64,000 bases of DNA from Flavobacteriaceae bacterium PS02338. Lineage in GTDB: Bacteria > Bacteroidota > Bacteroidia > Sphingobacteriales > Sphingobacteriaceae. The notes beneath the pieces were generated by a model. The model worked only from the letters and a program-made list of their open reading frames with translations, had not been told where the DNA came from and searched no databases. The position numbers and the translations under genes are program-made. The DNA lies in assembly GCA_029959615.1 (NCBI GenBank), contig JASCOD010000005.1:310001-374000 (forward strand). The letters are read 5' to 3'. Below are positions 44,584 through 54,354 of this stretch, one piece after another (the stretch's first letter is position 1; each line of letters begins with the position of its first letter).

Positions 44584-45444
44584 ATGAATAATCAACAAAC
44601 ACACGATTGGAGCATAGAACCTCAAAACTCCTTATTGGATCTTAAATTAAAAGACACTTGGGCCTATAGAGATTTACTCTGGCTTTTAGTTAGGAGAGAT
44701 TTCGTATCTTTCTATAAACAGACCATTTTAGGCCCGCTTTGGTTTTTTATACAGCCTTTGCTTACCACGCTGATTTTCACTTTCGTGTTCGGGAATTTGG
44801 CAGGCATTAGCACCGACGGTTTACCACAACCCCTATTTTACATGGCAGGTATTACAGCATGGAATTATTTTGCCGATTGTCTCACCAAAACCTCTACCGT
44901 ATTTAAGGATAATGCCAATATTTTCGGGAAAGTTTACTTTCCTCGTTTAATTATGCCCTTAAGTATTGTAGTGAGTAATTTAGTAAGATTTGGTGTTCAG
45001 TTCCTATTATTTCTAATCGTAGTAGCTTACTATTACTTTATTGCTAAAGCAGATTTCGGTATTACTTGGGCTATCAGCCTATTCCCTATTGTTGTAATTT
45101 TAATGGCCTTATTAGGTTTGGGCACAGGTATGCTCATCTCGGCCATGACGACCAAGTACAGAGATCTGGCCTTCTTAGTTACTTTTGGCGTACAATTACT
45201 GATGTATGCTACTACAGTAATCTATCCATTAAGTACCGCAATTGAAAATTACCCATCCTACTCGTGGATCATTGAATACAACCCTATGACTCCATTGATA
45301 GAAACTTTCAGGTATGGTTTTTTGGGCAACGGCACTTTTAGCTGGGGCGCATTAGGCTATACTACAGGTGTTACCTTAGCTATTCTGATAGTAGGTATTG
45401 TGGTGTTTAACAAGGTAGAGAAGAATTTTGTAGATACGGTTTAA
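44584..45444 (+). CDS. wzm: polysaccharide ABC transporter permease (Wzm type)
   Basis: 286 residues. ABC-2 permease with about six membrane segments. The start YRDLLWLLVRRDFVSFYKQT and ILGPLWFFIQPLL are typical of the Wzm/TagG group, and NPMTPLIETFRYGFLG follows near the end. It exports a completed lipid-linked polysaccharide with a Wzt ATPase. It is the only permease in the locus, while two Wzt genes lie 2 and 4 kb downstream. It shares one base with the next gene (TAATG). Confidence 0.92.
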   Translation: MNNQQTHDWSIEPQNSLLDLKLKDTWAYRDLLWLLVRRDFVSFYKQTILGPLWFFIQPLLTTLIFTFVFGNLAGISTDGLPQPLFYMAGITAWNYFADCLTKTSTVFKDNANIFGKVYFPRLIMPLSIVVSNLVRFGVQFLLFLIVVAYYYFIAKADFGITWAISLFPIVVILMALLGLGTGMLISAMTTKYRDLAFLVTFGVQLLMYATTVIYPLSTAIENYPSYSWIIEYNPMTPLIETFRYGFLGNGTFSWGALGYTTGVTLAILIVGIVVFNKVEKNFVDTV

Positions 45445-46280
45445 TGCTTTTATCTATTATCACTATAAATTTAAATAACGATAGGGGCTTGGCGCAAACT
45501 ATGGCCAGTGTAGCCGTTCAACAAAATGCCGAGATAGACTATATCATTATTGATGGCGCCTCCATAGATCAAAGTATTGCGATCATAGCACAATACCAAC
45601 ATGCTGTAGCTTTTTTCGCCTCTGAAAAAGACAGCGGAATTTATGAAGCCATGAACAAGGGGATTAAAGCGGCGAAGGGGGATTATGTGCTTTTTTTAAA
45701 TAGTGGCGACACCTTAACTCAAAATAACACTATTGCTAGGTTACAACAAGAAGTAGCCAAAATAAAGGCAGATATTTATTATACTGATATTTCTCTGATT
45801 GATGAAGGAGCTCAACGGGCTAGGCTGTTAAAATATCCTTCAACGATTAATGTAAATTATTTTATTAATCGAAATATATCTCACCAAGCGGCCATCATTT
45901 CTAAAACTTTATTTCAAGAGATAGGCTATTACAACGAGGACTATCGCATCGTATCAGATTGGGCTTTTTTCCTTAAAGCTGCCAAACATGGCTATTCATT
46001 CAAATATATAGATGATTTAGTGTTAAGCAATTACATCTTACATGGATTTTCCAGTGATTATCGCTTAGGCATCAATGAACGTTTATCAATTATACAATCA
46101 ACTTATCCAGAGTATTTGGAAGTACATTTACAAGACTCCCAAAAAAAATCATTATTCGATAGGGCTTGGCAAAAATGTCTCCGTATATATGCAAAATACC
46201 ATCCCTTAGCTGTTGTAAAGCAAAGACGGACGTTTAATCATTACCAGTTGCAACGTAATTACGATTTAGGTGAAATTTAA
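45444..46280 (+). CDS. family 2 glycosyltransferase
   Basis: 278 residues. ITINLNNDRGLAQTM, DYIIIDGASIDQS, SEKDSGIYEAMNKG and LNSGDTLT form the GT-A nucleotide-sugar site. It is similar in layout to the transferase at 35695. Start codon overlaps the wzm stop. Specificity unknown. Confidence 0.88.
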   Translation: MLLSIITINLNNDRGLAQTMASVAVQQNAEIDYIIIDGASIDQSIAIIAQYQHAVAFFASEKDSGIYEAMNKGIKAAKGDYVLFLNSGDTLTQNNTIARLQQEVAKIKADIYYTDISLIDEGAQRARLLKYPSTINVNYFINRNISHQAAIISKTLFQEIGYYNEDYRIVSDWAFFLKAAKHGYSFKYIDDLVLSNYILHGFSSDYRLGINERLSIIQSTYPEYLEVHLQDSQKKSLFDRAWQKCLRIYAKYHPLAVVKQRRTFNHYQLQRNYDLGEI

Positions 46281-46371
46281 AATAAGCTCATTTACACATT
46301 TTTTGGACGATCTATCTCAAAAAATAGCTGATCATTTTTTATCAACCACACGAAATTAAAGTATAAGTTAA

Positions 46372-47412
46372 ATGTCTGCGCCTTTCATTAGCATTATTAT
46401 ACCTACTTTTAATCGAGCTCAACTTATCGGTCAAACTATAGAATCGGTTAAGCAGCAAGACTTATCGGATTTTGAATGCTTGATTGTAGATGATTATTCT
46501 ACTGATGATACCGCTGAACTGATTAGGCATATAACACTTTCTGACAATAGATTTATATACTTAAAAAACCAAAGAACCAAAGGAGCGCCAGGAGCTAGAA
46601 ATACAGGTTTAAAAGTAGCAAAAGGTGAATATCTTACTTTCTTAGATAGCGACGATATAATGTTGCCACAAGCTTTAAGCAACAGAATAAAAGCTTTTAC
46701 CAGTAACCCAAAACTCGACTTAGTAATTGCCAACCAGGCGCAGTACAAAAACGGAAAGGCCACATTTTTATTTAATGTACCCAATGCCTTACCTCCGCTG
46801 GTACGCTTTTACCGTCTTTATCCCTATATCGATATTCCCTGGAGTACCTGTAATACCTTAATAAAAAAATCATTTCTAGAAGAAAACAATCTTATCTGGC
46901 AAGAAGATTTAGAAAGATTTCAAGACATACAGTTTAACCTGAGTATGCTATTGGCACAAGCCAAATATAAATGGCTTAATACACCAGTAGATAGTTATTG
47001 GGTATTTAGAAACGAGGAAATATCTATCGGTAAAAACCAAAGCAACTATGCTAAAAACCTTATCGACATTAACAACTTTTATCTTGATAAACTAACACTT
47101 GTTAAACAACATTTTGGCTTGCATCATCAATTAATTATCAAAATTATCAAAGCATTTTGTTGTTATTCGCTTTTTTATATACAGGACAAACAACAAGCTA
47201 AAATTTTTGGAAAATACTTAAGTACATTACCATTATTTAACATGCTAGACAAGCAGTTACTATTAAGTTATCATCAGCAAAACAGTTTGTTTGTTAAAAA
47301 AGCAATTAGATTAAATTTTAAGCTAAAACTACATCAGGCACTTACTAAAGGCTCTTTTCTAAATACGCCTTTAACAGAACTACAAAATAAAAACTCCCTT
47401 AATTTCTCTTAA
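46372..47412 (+). CDS. family 2 glycosyltransferase
   Basis: 346 residues. IIIPTFNRAQLIGQTIESV, CLIVDDYSTDDT, GAPGARNTGL and FLDSDDIML are classical GT-A motifs. The C-terminal 130 residues are basic and helical with no recognised domain. It precedes the first wzt by 21 bases. Confidence 0.88.
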   Translation: MSAPFISIIIPTFNRAQLIGQTIESVKQQDLSDFECLIVDDYSTDDTAELIRHITLSDNRFIYLKNQRTKGAPGARNTGLKVAKGEYLTFLDSDDIMLPQALSNRIKAFTSNPKLDLVIANQAQYKNGKATFLFNVPNALPPLVRFYRLYPYIDIPWSTCNTLIKKSFLEENNLIWQEDLERFQDIQFNLSMLLAQAKYKWLNTPVDSYWVFRNEEISIGKNQSNYAKNLIDINNFYLDKLTLVKQHFGLHHQLIIKIIKAFCCYSLFYIQDKQQAKIFGKYLSTLPLFNMLDKQLLLSYHQQNSLFVKKAIRLNFKLKLHQALTKGSFLNTPLTELQNKNSLNFS

Positions 47413-47433
47413 TTATTAGACTACTACTACATA

Positions 47434-48699
47434 ATGTCTAACATTGCCATAAAAGCCGAAAACCTATCTAAAGCCTATCAACTGGGTGAAATAGGCACGG
47501 GTACGATTAGTCGTGATCTAGAGCGTTGGTATGCGCAACTGCGAGGCAAGGAAGATCCTTTCTTGCGTATTGGCGAAATCAATGACCGAATTAGTGAAGG
47601 CAATTCTAATGTAGTTTGGAGCTTGAAAGATATCAATTTTGAAATTGAACAGGGTGATGCCGTTGGTATTATAGGCCGTAATGGTGCTGGGAAAAGCACT
47701 TTATTGAAAGTACTAAGTCGTGTAACCTCTCCTACTACTGGACGGATTACTGGAAAGGGCCGTATCGCTTCATTACTAGAAGTAGGCACCGGTTTCCATC
47801 CCGAGCTCAGTGGTCGAGAAAACATTTACCTTAACGGTGCGATCTTGGGCATGCGCAAAAAGGAAATTGCTCGTAAGTTTGATGAAATTGTTGACTTTGC
47901 CGGAGTAGAACGCTATATCGACACTCCTGTAAAACGCTACTCATCTGGCATGTACGTACGTTTAGCTTTTGCTGTAGCGGCTCATTTGGAAAGTGAAATT
48001 TTAATTGTTGACGAAGTACTCGCCGTAGGCGACGCTGAATTTCAGAAGAAGTGCTTAGGCAAAATGGGGGAAGTAAGTAAGGGAGAGGGAAGAACGGTGC
48101 TATTTGTAAGTCATAATATGGCAAGCATGGAAGAATTATGCGACAAAGGAATTTTATTGAAAAATGGATCTATAGAATTTAATGGTACATCCACAGCGTG
48201 TATTCAAACTTACCTAATGGGGGAGCAGCAAAGTGCCAATATAGACCTATCTTCTATAAAAAGACGAAAAAACATTCATTTTGAGTTTACTAATATCAAA
48301 TTTAAAAATGTTAATGGAACTTATAAAAATGAATTTGAGGTCGGCGAAGACCTAACTATTGAAATATCTTTTAATTCTACTCTCCATTTTCAGGAGGCTT
48401 TAATGTCGAGGATAGATGTTGGTATAAATGACATCAATAATCACCGTGTAACTTGGTTAAGCACTTCCATTTATTGTAAGAAAATAAGTAATCAACAAAT
48501 GGTATCATTTCTTATCAAGAACTTTAATATCAATGCTGGCATTTATAATATCAACTTATTCTGCGAAGCTGATTTTGGGATCTTAGATTGGCTAAAAAAT
48601 GTTTCTAAATTAACATTTACGGTGTCTGATTACTATAAGACAGGCACTAAGCACCAACAAAATCAAGGTTATTTCCTAACTAATTACATAGTAAAATAA
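47434..48699 (+). CDS. wzt: polysaccharide ABC transporter ATPase with C-terminal domain (Wzt, copy 1)
   Basis: 421 residues. ATPase domain: Walker A GRNGAGKST (about 79-87), signature YSSGMYVRLAFA, Walker B EILIVDEVLAVGD, and His in FVSHNM. An insertion (RGKEDPFLRIGEI) before the Walker A is typical of this group. Residues 265-421 form a separate beta-rich Wzt C-terminal domain, which in E. coli O8/O9a binds the chain-terminating group. The ATPase part is nearly the same as in copy 2 at 49481 (about 17 differences in the first 230 residues), but the C-terminal domains are unalike. Confidence 0.93.
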   Translation: MSNIAIKAENLSKAYQLGEIGTGTISRDLERWYAQLRGKEDPFLRIGEINDRISEGNSNVVWSLKDINFEIEQGDAVGIIGRNGAGKSTLLKVLSRVTSPTTGRITGKGRIASLLEVGTGFHPELSGRENIYLNGAILGMRKKEIARKFDEIVDFAGVERYIDTPVKRYSSGMYVRLAFAVAAHLESEILIVDEVLAVGDAEFQKKCLGKMGEVSKGEGRTVLFVSHNMASMEELCDKGILLKNGSIEFNGTSTACIQTYLMGEQQSANIDLSSIKRRKNIHFEFTNIKFKNVNGTYKNEFEVGEDLTIEISFNSTLHFQEALMSRIDVGINDINNHRVTWLSTSIYCKKISNQQMVSFLIKNFNINAGIYNINLFCEADFGILDWLKNVSKLTFTVSDYYKTGTKHQQNQGYFLTNYIVK

Positions 48700-48736
48700 C
48701 GCTAATCAATTTCAGAAGTCCCAAAAGAAAATTTAT

Positions 48737-49474
48737 ATGATTAAAAAGATAAAAAATTTCCCAAGCTATTTAAAAACAATAAAAGATGATTTACTGCACC
48801 ATATTCCCAATACAAGAAAAAATTCTGAAGAATTGGTATGGGCGCAAATTTTCAACAATACCATTGCTGAGTCCTCTTGGTTACTAAATAAGTCCCTTAG
48901 TCCTGGAAGGTGGGCTGTAGGCTATCCTGGCTTATACATATTATATAGAATTTATAACGATATCAAGCCAAAGCAAATATTAGAATTTGGCTTAGGCGAA
49001 AGCAGTAAACTTCTTATACAGTACCATAAAGCATTTGACAGCAAAATCACCATTGTTGAGCATAATCAAGAGTGGATTAATTTTTTTTCAATAGCAAATT
49101 ATAACGTTAGTAGTTTTACAAAGGTGTTACCTCTAACAGAAAAAAAAATACAGGGTAAGCAAACACGTACTTATGCAAATCTGGAAACTATCTACCAAAA
49201 GCAACACTATGACGTTATTGTTATAGATGGTCCCTACGGATCTATCTCTTTTTCTAGATCACAAATCATCGACCTCGTAGAAAATGATTGCCTAAAAGAG
49301 GAATTTATTATCGTGATGGATGATTACGATAGAAAAGGTGAAATAGAGACCATGGACAAAGTAGAAGATTTACTCAGAAAAAAAGGTATTGAATTCAAAA
49401 CTGGCATATATGAAGGCCAAAAAAAGACATACATACTTTGCACACAAGCATATCAATATCTTTGTCAACTTTAA
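48737..49474 (+). CDS. methyltransferase-like protein (class I SAM fold suspected)
   Basis: 245 residues. ILEFGLGESSKLLIQYHKAF followed by ITIVEHNQEWINFF looks like SAM-binding motif I and the acidic end of strand 2; YDVIVIDGPYGS and FIIVMDDYDRKGE follow as strands 4 and 5. I do not recognise a named family. Its place between the two wzt genes suggests it modifies the glycan that the Wzt C-terminal domains recognise, for example as a terminal methyl group; this is inference. Confidence 0.65.
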   Translation: MIKKIKNFPSYLKTIKDDLLHHIPNTRKNSEELVWAQIFNNTIAESSWLLNKSLSPGRWAVGYPGLYILYRIYNDIKPKQILEFGLGESSKLLIQYHKAFDSKITIVEHNQEWINFFSIANYNVSSFTKVLPLTEKKIQGKQTRTYANLETIYQKQHYDVIVIDGPYGSISFSRSQIIDLVENDCLKEEFIIVMDDYDRKGEIETMDKVEDLLRKKGIEFKTGIYEGQKKTYILCTQAYQYLCQL

Positions 49475-49480
49475 TTAAAT

Positions 49481-50740
49481 ATGTCTAACATTATAATAAA
49501 AGCCGAAAATCTTTCCAAAGCCTACCAATTAGGAGAAATAGGCACTGGCACACTTAGCCGAGATCTAGAGCGTTGGGTTGCTCGTATGCGAGGTAAAGAA
49601 GATCCATTTCTGCGCATTGGCGAAACCAACGACCGTACTGCAAAGGGCTCATCAGATATCGTATGGTCTTTAAAAGATATCAATTTTGAAATTGAACAGG
49701 GTGATGCAGTTGGCATCATTGGCAGAAACGGCGCTGGAAAAAGTACTTTGTTAAAGGTCTTGAGTCGTGTTACCTCTCCTACTACGGGGCGTATTACAGG
49801 TAAAGGTCGTATCGCTTCTCTATTAGAAGTAGGTACCGGTTTTCACCCAGAGTTAACTGGTCGTGAAAATATTTATTTGAACGGTGCCATTTTAGGCATG
49901 CGCAAAAAGGAAATTACCCGCAAGTTTGATGAAATTGTAGATTTTGCTGGCGTAGAACGTTATATAGACACACCTGTAAAACGTTATTCTTCCGGCATGT
50001 ATGTTCGTTTAGCTTTCGCCGTAGCCGCTCATCTAGAAAGTGAAATTTTAATTATAGATGAAGTATTAGCTGTAGGGGATGCTGAATTTCAAAACAAGTG
50101 TCTAGGTAAAATGGGCGATGTAAGTAAAGGAGAAGGTAGAACTGTGCTTTTTGTAAGCCATAATATGGGCAGTATTAAGACGTTATGTAATACTGGTTTA
50201 TTAATGGAAAAAGGAAGTTTGGATTTTTACGGGTCTGTTGAAGACACACTCAATAGATATATTTTGAAAGGTAATAAACCAAGCAAATATATTGCACCTA
50301 AAAATGCTTTATCAAAGACTATTTTTATTAACGAATTCAGTGTGCTCAATAAAAAAAATATTGAAGCACAAGATTTTTTATTTGAAGAAAATATTTTTCT
50401 AAATCTCAAACTAAAGGTCAATACCATCGAAAGTAGTGCTTTAATGTCTGTTACATTGCAAAACTCGGTTGGAGATTATTTATCTACTTTTGTAGAAAAT
50501 ATTGGAAAATATAGTTTATCCATTTCCAATGAAATCTCTTTAAAGATTATGCTACCTAGTAAAATTATTGCTCCTAATTCTTACGCATTTAGAATAGCTA
50601 TATTCCATTCAAATGGAATAGTTTACGACCTAATAGAATCAATTTGCCCAATAAAAATAATTGATTCTGGCACAAAGATGGCCGCATTCGAAGGTTTCAA
50701 TTATGGCAACTTTATTTTAGATTATAAAATTATTGAATAA
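49481..50740 (+). CDS. wzt: polysaccharide ABC transporter ATPase with C-terminal domain (Wzt, copy 2)
   Basis: 419 residues. Same ATPase domain as copy 1: GRNGAGKST, YSSGMYVRLAFA, EILIIDEVLAVGD, FVSHNM. Divergence begins right after the His-loop. The C-terminal domain (about 265-419, KTIFINEFSVLNKKNI onward) shows no obvious alignment with that of copy 1. DNA of the shared part differs at many synonymous positions, so the duplication is not recent or the genes came together from different sources. It starts 6 bases after the methyltransferase-like gene and shares one base with the next gene. Confidence 0.93.
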   Translation: MSNIIIKAENLSKAYQLGEIGTGTLSRDLERWVARMRGKEDPFLRIGETNDRTAKGSSDIVWSLKDINFEIEQGDAVGIIGRNGAGKSTLLKVLSRVTSPTTGRITGKGRIASLLEVGTGFHPELTGRENIYLNGAILGMRKKEITRKFDEIVDFAGVERYIDTPVKRYSSGMYVRLAFAVAAHLESEILIIDEVLAVGDAEFQNKCLGKMGDVSKGEGRTVLFVSHNMGSIKTLCNTGLLMEKGSLDFYGSVEDTLNRYILKGNKPSKYIAPKNALSKTIFINEFSVLNKKNIEAQDFLFEENIFLNLKLKVNTIESSALMSVTLQNSVGDYLSTFVENIGKYSLSISNEISLKIMLPSKIIAPNSYAFRIAIFHSNGIVYDLIESICPIKIIDSGTKMAAFEGFNYGNFILDYKIIE

Positions 50741-51378
50741 TGCTGAATAGAATTTTCAGGAAGATAAAATCAAAAATTATTGGTGACAACAAATACGATC
50801 ACAATCAGTGGCTTATTGATCATGGAATTCTAAAAATTGGAGAAAACTGTGATATCTCCAAAATGAGAATAATTGGAGTAAATTTAAAAAAAGGTATAAA
50901 TTCCATTACAATAGGTTCAAATTCTTGCATAAAAGCTAAAATAGTTTTATATAAATCAGAATCAGAAATCACCATAGGTAATGACGTTTATATTGGAGAC
51001 AACACTATGATCGAATGTGTTGAAAAAATCAGCATTGGAGACTTCGTATTAATTTCTGTGGACTGTAATATAATTGACACTAATTCTCATTCATTAGATT
51101 TTAAACTAAGAGAAAGAGACACTATGGATTGGCAAGTAGGATTACATGCTAAAGATTGGACATCTGTAATCTCAAAAGGCATATCTATCGAAAGTAATTG
51201 TTGGATTGGCTTAAAGAGTATTATACTCAAAGGTATAATATTGCGAAGGGGGACTATAGTCGCAGCTGGATCAGTTGTTACTAAAAGTACTAATCCACTT
51301 GAACTAATAGCTGGTAATCCAGCAAAGTTTATCAAAACATTAAAGTTTGACGATGAAAATATTGATAATAGGGTCTGA
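50740..51378 (+). CDS. hexapeptide-repeat acyltransferase (WbbJ-like)
   Basis: 212 residues. Left-handed beta-helix repeats (TIGSNSCIKAKIVLY, EITIGNDVYIGDNTMIE, KISIGDFVLIS) and the usual end IVAAGSVVTKS...IAGNPAKFIKTL. DTNSHSLDF carries the catalytic His region. It probably O-acetylates a sugar of the surface glycan. It overlaps the following epimerase gene by 26 bases. Confidence 0.88.
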   Translation: MLNRIFRKIKSKIIGDNKYDHNQWLIDHGILKIGENCDISKMRIIGVNLKKGINSITIGSNSCIKAKIVLYKSESEITIGNDVYIGDNTMIECVEKISIGDFVLISVDCNIIDTNSHSLDFKLRERDTMDWQVGLHAKDWTSVISKGISIESNCWIGLKSIILKGIILRRGTIVAAGSVVTKSTNPLELIAGNPAKFIKTLKFDDENIDNRV

Positions 51379-52255
51379 AGGCTTTATAGGGAATAAATGC
51401 GTTACTTATTTTTTAAACAAAGGTTTTAAAGTAACTGGCTGTGATTTGCAAGATTATCAAATTAAAAATTATAACTATTATAAAATTGACGTAGAAAATC
51501 CATCTTATGATAAGGTCTTTAATAACAATCTATATGATTTATGTATAAATGCCTCTGGCAATGGACACATTCAAAAATCTATAGATCAGCCAACTTTCGA
51601 TTTTAAAGCCAACTGCTTGGATGTATTAAATATTCTAGAAAATATTAGGATACATTCGCCACATTGTAAATATTTACATTTATCAAGTGCAGCGGTTTAT
51701 GGCAACGTAAAACATCTCCCAATAAACGAAGAAAGCATTCTGCAACCAATTTCACCATACGGTTGGCATAAACTCATTTCCGAAAAGATATGTGAAGAAT
51801 ATGTCAATCTATATCAACTGAAAATTGCTATTTTAAGACCATTTTCGGTTTTTGGTCCTCAACTCAGAAAACAAATCTTTTGGGATCTATATCAAAAAAT
51901 AAAAAAAGAACCAAGTAAGATTGAAGTATATGGAACTGGGCTAGAAAGTAGAGATTTCATTTATATTGATGATCTCATTCTAATAATTGATTTGATTTTT
52001 TCCAAATCAGAGATGGAAGGACAAATATATAATGCCGCCAATGGTAAAGAAATTTTAATTAAAGACGCTGTGAAATATTTCGTAAGTGAATTTAGTCCTA
52101 AAACAGAAGTATCTTTTTCAAATCATCAATTAGTGGGCAGTCCTATTAATTGGCTCGCTGATATATCGAAGATAAAACAGCTTGGATATCAACCTAAAAA
52201 CAATTTCAGTAGTAATTTACAAACTTTAGCTTCATGGATGAAAAACCTGATTTAG
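51353..52255 (+). CDS. NAD-dependent nucleotide-sugar epimerase/dehydratase
   Basis: About 300 residues from ATG at 51353 (MKILIIGSEGFIGNKC); an upstream TTG is less likely. Extended SDR: GSEGFIG cofactor loop, HLSSAAVYG, the catalytic YGWHK (Tyr-x3-Lys), LRPFSVFGPQ and RDFIYIDDL. It resembles UDP-glucose 4-epimerase/GDP-mannose 4,6-dehydratase-type enzymes. The exact sugar nucleotide cannot be assigned. Its end overlaps the next gene by 22 bases. Confidence 0.87.
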   Translation: MKILIIGSEGFIGNKCVTYFLNKGFKVTGCDLQDYQIKNYNYYKIDVENPSYDKVFNNNLYDLCINASGNGHIQKSIDQPTFDFKANCLDVLNILENIRIHSPHCKYLHLSSAAVYGNVKHLPINEESILQPISPYGWHKLISEKICEEYVNLYQLKIAILRPFSVFGPQLRKQIFWDLYQKIKKEPSKIEVYGTGLESRDFIYIDDLILIIDLIFSKSEMEGQIYNAANGKEILIKDAVKYFVSEFSPKTEVSFSNHQLVGSPINWLADISKIKQLGYQPKNNFSSNLQTLASWMKNLI

Positions 52256-53430
52256 TGGTGTTTAGTCAAAACAAGCTAGGTGGAGTACAAAATTATTTCT
52301 ACAACCTCATAAAATCCGATAATGAAAATGTTTTTACGAAACGTTGGATTTTCACGGATCATGTCCTTGACAACGATACTAAACTTCTGCAGCCATACGA
52401 TATTTGTGAGGAACATATTTTTCAATATGGAAATCAAAATATTTATAAATCTACGGAAGACTTAGTAAAACTAATTTCGGACAAGCCCGGCTTAGTTTTA
52501 ACGAATCAACATTTAGAACTCATAACACTACATAAACAAAGACTTAGAAACAAAACTATTATTTTCTTTTGCCACGACGAATATTATCTACACATCGCCG
52601 CTAAGTTTGAATTTCTTATAGACGCTTTCATTGCACATAACATTCATTTTTTTAGTGAACTGAAAAGAATATTACCTAGTCAACGTTCTAATGACATTTA
52701 CTACTTGCCTTATGGAATAGAAATTACTAATCACAAGAGGCACGAGTTAAATGTATCAGCTACTCTTAAACTTATTTTCATTGCTAGACTACATGAAAAA
52801 AAGGGTGTTTACGACCTATTAAAGATTCATGAGGAATTACTTAAAAACAATTTAAATTTTACCCTTACCATTATTGGAGACGGTCCTGAAAAAGAAAAAC
52901 TAAAATCACTTACAGCAGATTTCAACAATATTGTATTTATTCAGCCTAAAACAACATCGGAAGTATTAGAAATCGCTGCACAACACGATATTTATTTACT
53001 GCCATCATATTTAGATGGAATTCCGGTAGCTCTATTGGAGGCGATGAGCGTAGGGCTTGTCCCGATAATATACATGTTTAATGAAGGGATAGTAGAAGTT
53101 GTTAAAAAAGATAATGGATATATTGTGCCTTCTGGTGATATTCATGGCATTTGTGATATCATTAAACAACTTGATAGTGATCGAAGTAAACTAATCGAAC
53201 TTTCAGAAAATGCTAAGAAAAAAATAGCAGATGATTATAATGCAGAAACGCGTTTTAATGATTACTATAAACTTTTTTCTCAGTTTGAAACATTAAAAAA
53301 ACCTATACAAAAGAAACATATTAAACATGATGGAAAATTGGATTATCCATTTATTCCTCAATTTGTTAGAAACGGCCTTAGAAAGCTTAAAAAAGTATTT
53401 TTCACCAATAAACTCCTAAAAACTAATTAA
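52234..53430 (+). CDS. family 4 glycosyltransferase
   Basis: 398 residues. GT-B fold: N-terminal VFSQNKLGGVQNYFYNLI, donor-domain start LKLIFIARLHEKKGVYDLL, TIIGDGPEKEKL and LPSYLDGIPVALLEAMSVG. The first Glu of E-x7-E is Asp here. The basic C-terminus could touch the membrane. Specificity unknown. Confidence 0.87.
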   Translation: MDEKPDLVVFSQNKLGGVQNYFYNLIKSDNENVFTKRWIFTDHVLDNDTKLLQPYDICEEHIFQYGNQNIYKSTEDLVKLISDKPGLVLTNQHLELITLHKQRLRNKTIIFFCHDEYYLHIAAKFEFLIDAFIAHNIHFFSELKRILPSQRSNDIYYLPYGIEITNHKRHELNVSATLKLIFIARLHEKKGVYDLLKIHEELLKNNLNFTLTIIGDGPEKEKLKSLTADFNNIVFIQPKTTSEVLEIAAQHDIYLLPSYLDGIPVALLEAMSVGLVPIIYMFNEGIVEVVKKDNGYIVPSGDIHGICDIIKQLDSDRSKLIELSENAKKKIADDYNAETRFNDYYKLFSQFETLKKPIQKKHIKHDGKLDYPFIPQFVRNGLRKLKKVFFTNKLLKTN

Positions 53431-53447
53431 CTCAAAAAAATTAGCAT

Positions 53448-54332
53448 ATGCCTATAGTTAGCGTTTTAATGACAAGCTATAACCGAGAAGATTTTATAGA
53501 AGAAGCTATAACCAGTGTATTAGATTCGACTTTTACTGATTTTGAACTTATAATATGTGACGATGCTTCTTCTGATAAAACTGTTCAAATAGCCAGAACA
53601 TTCGAAAAAAAAGACCCTCGAGTAAAAGTATTCGTGAATTCAAAAAACTTGGGAGACTATGTAAATAGAAATGTAACAGCTTCCTATGCTTCAGGCAAGT
53701 ATTTAAAATATTTAGATTCAGATGATATTTTATTTCCTTGGGGACTGGAAGCTATGGTATTTTGTATGGAAAAATATCCTAAAGCAGATTTCGGTTTACT
53801 AGCTTATTCCTATAAGACGAATGAGATGTTACCTTTATTATTAAGTCCAATTGAGATTTATTATAATTTCTTCTTCAAGGGAAGTTTTATATCTGCCGCT
53901 CCCTCAGGCTCAATCATAAAACGTTCAACGTTTGAAAAAATAGGAGGCTTTAGTGGTGAACCATATGTAGGTGATTTTGACATGTGGTTAAAACTAGCTC
54001 AACAATGTAAAATGGTTGCTCTGCCCCTAGATTTAGTTTGGTGGAGAAGGCATCCTAATCAACAATATGTAGAAGGCATCCAAAATAACTATTACGGAAA
54101 AAGAAGATATGGTATATATAAGGGTGCCTTATTAGACCCAAATTGTCCACTACCAGAAGACATTAAAAGAACAGCACTTAGAAATTTAAAGAATTTTCAT
54201 TCAAGAATAGTACTTAATGATATATTAAAAGGAAAATTTAAAAAATCTAAGGATTTATATATAAACTATGAATTGAAACTAATAGATTTATTTAATTGCT
54301 TTATGTTCAATAAATATCCTCCTCTGCAATAA
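53448..54332 (+). CDS. family 2 glycosyltransferase
   Basis: 294 residues. SVLMTSYNREDFIEEAITSV, ELIICDDASSDKT, and YLDSDDILFPWGLE with DxD metal site. GDFDMWLKLAQ is the acceptor-side motif. Specificity unknown. It is 17 bases after its upstream neighbour. Confidence 0.88.
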   Translation: MPIVSVLMTSYNREDFIEEAITSVLDSTFTDFELIICDDASSDKTVQIARTFEKKDPRVKVFVNSKNLGDYVNRNVTASYASGKYLKYLDSDDILFPWGLEAMVFCMEKYPKADFGLLAYSYKTNEMLPLLLSPIEIYYNFFFKGSFISAAPSGSIIKRSTFEKIGGFSGEPYVGDFDMWLKLAQQCKMVALPLDLVWWRRHPNQQYVEGIQNNYYGKRRYGIYKGALLDPNCPLPEDIKRTALRNLKNFHSRIVLNDILKGKFKKSKDLYINYELKLIDLFNCFMFNKYPPLQ

Positions 54333-54354
54333 AAACTTACCAGAAATCGGAAAT

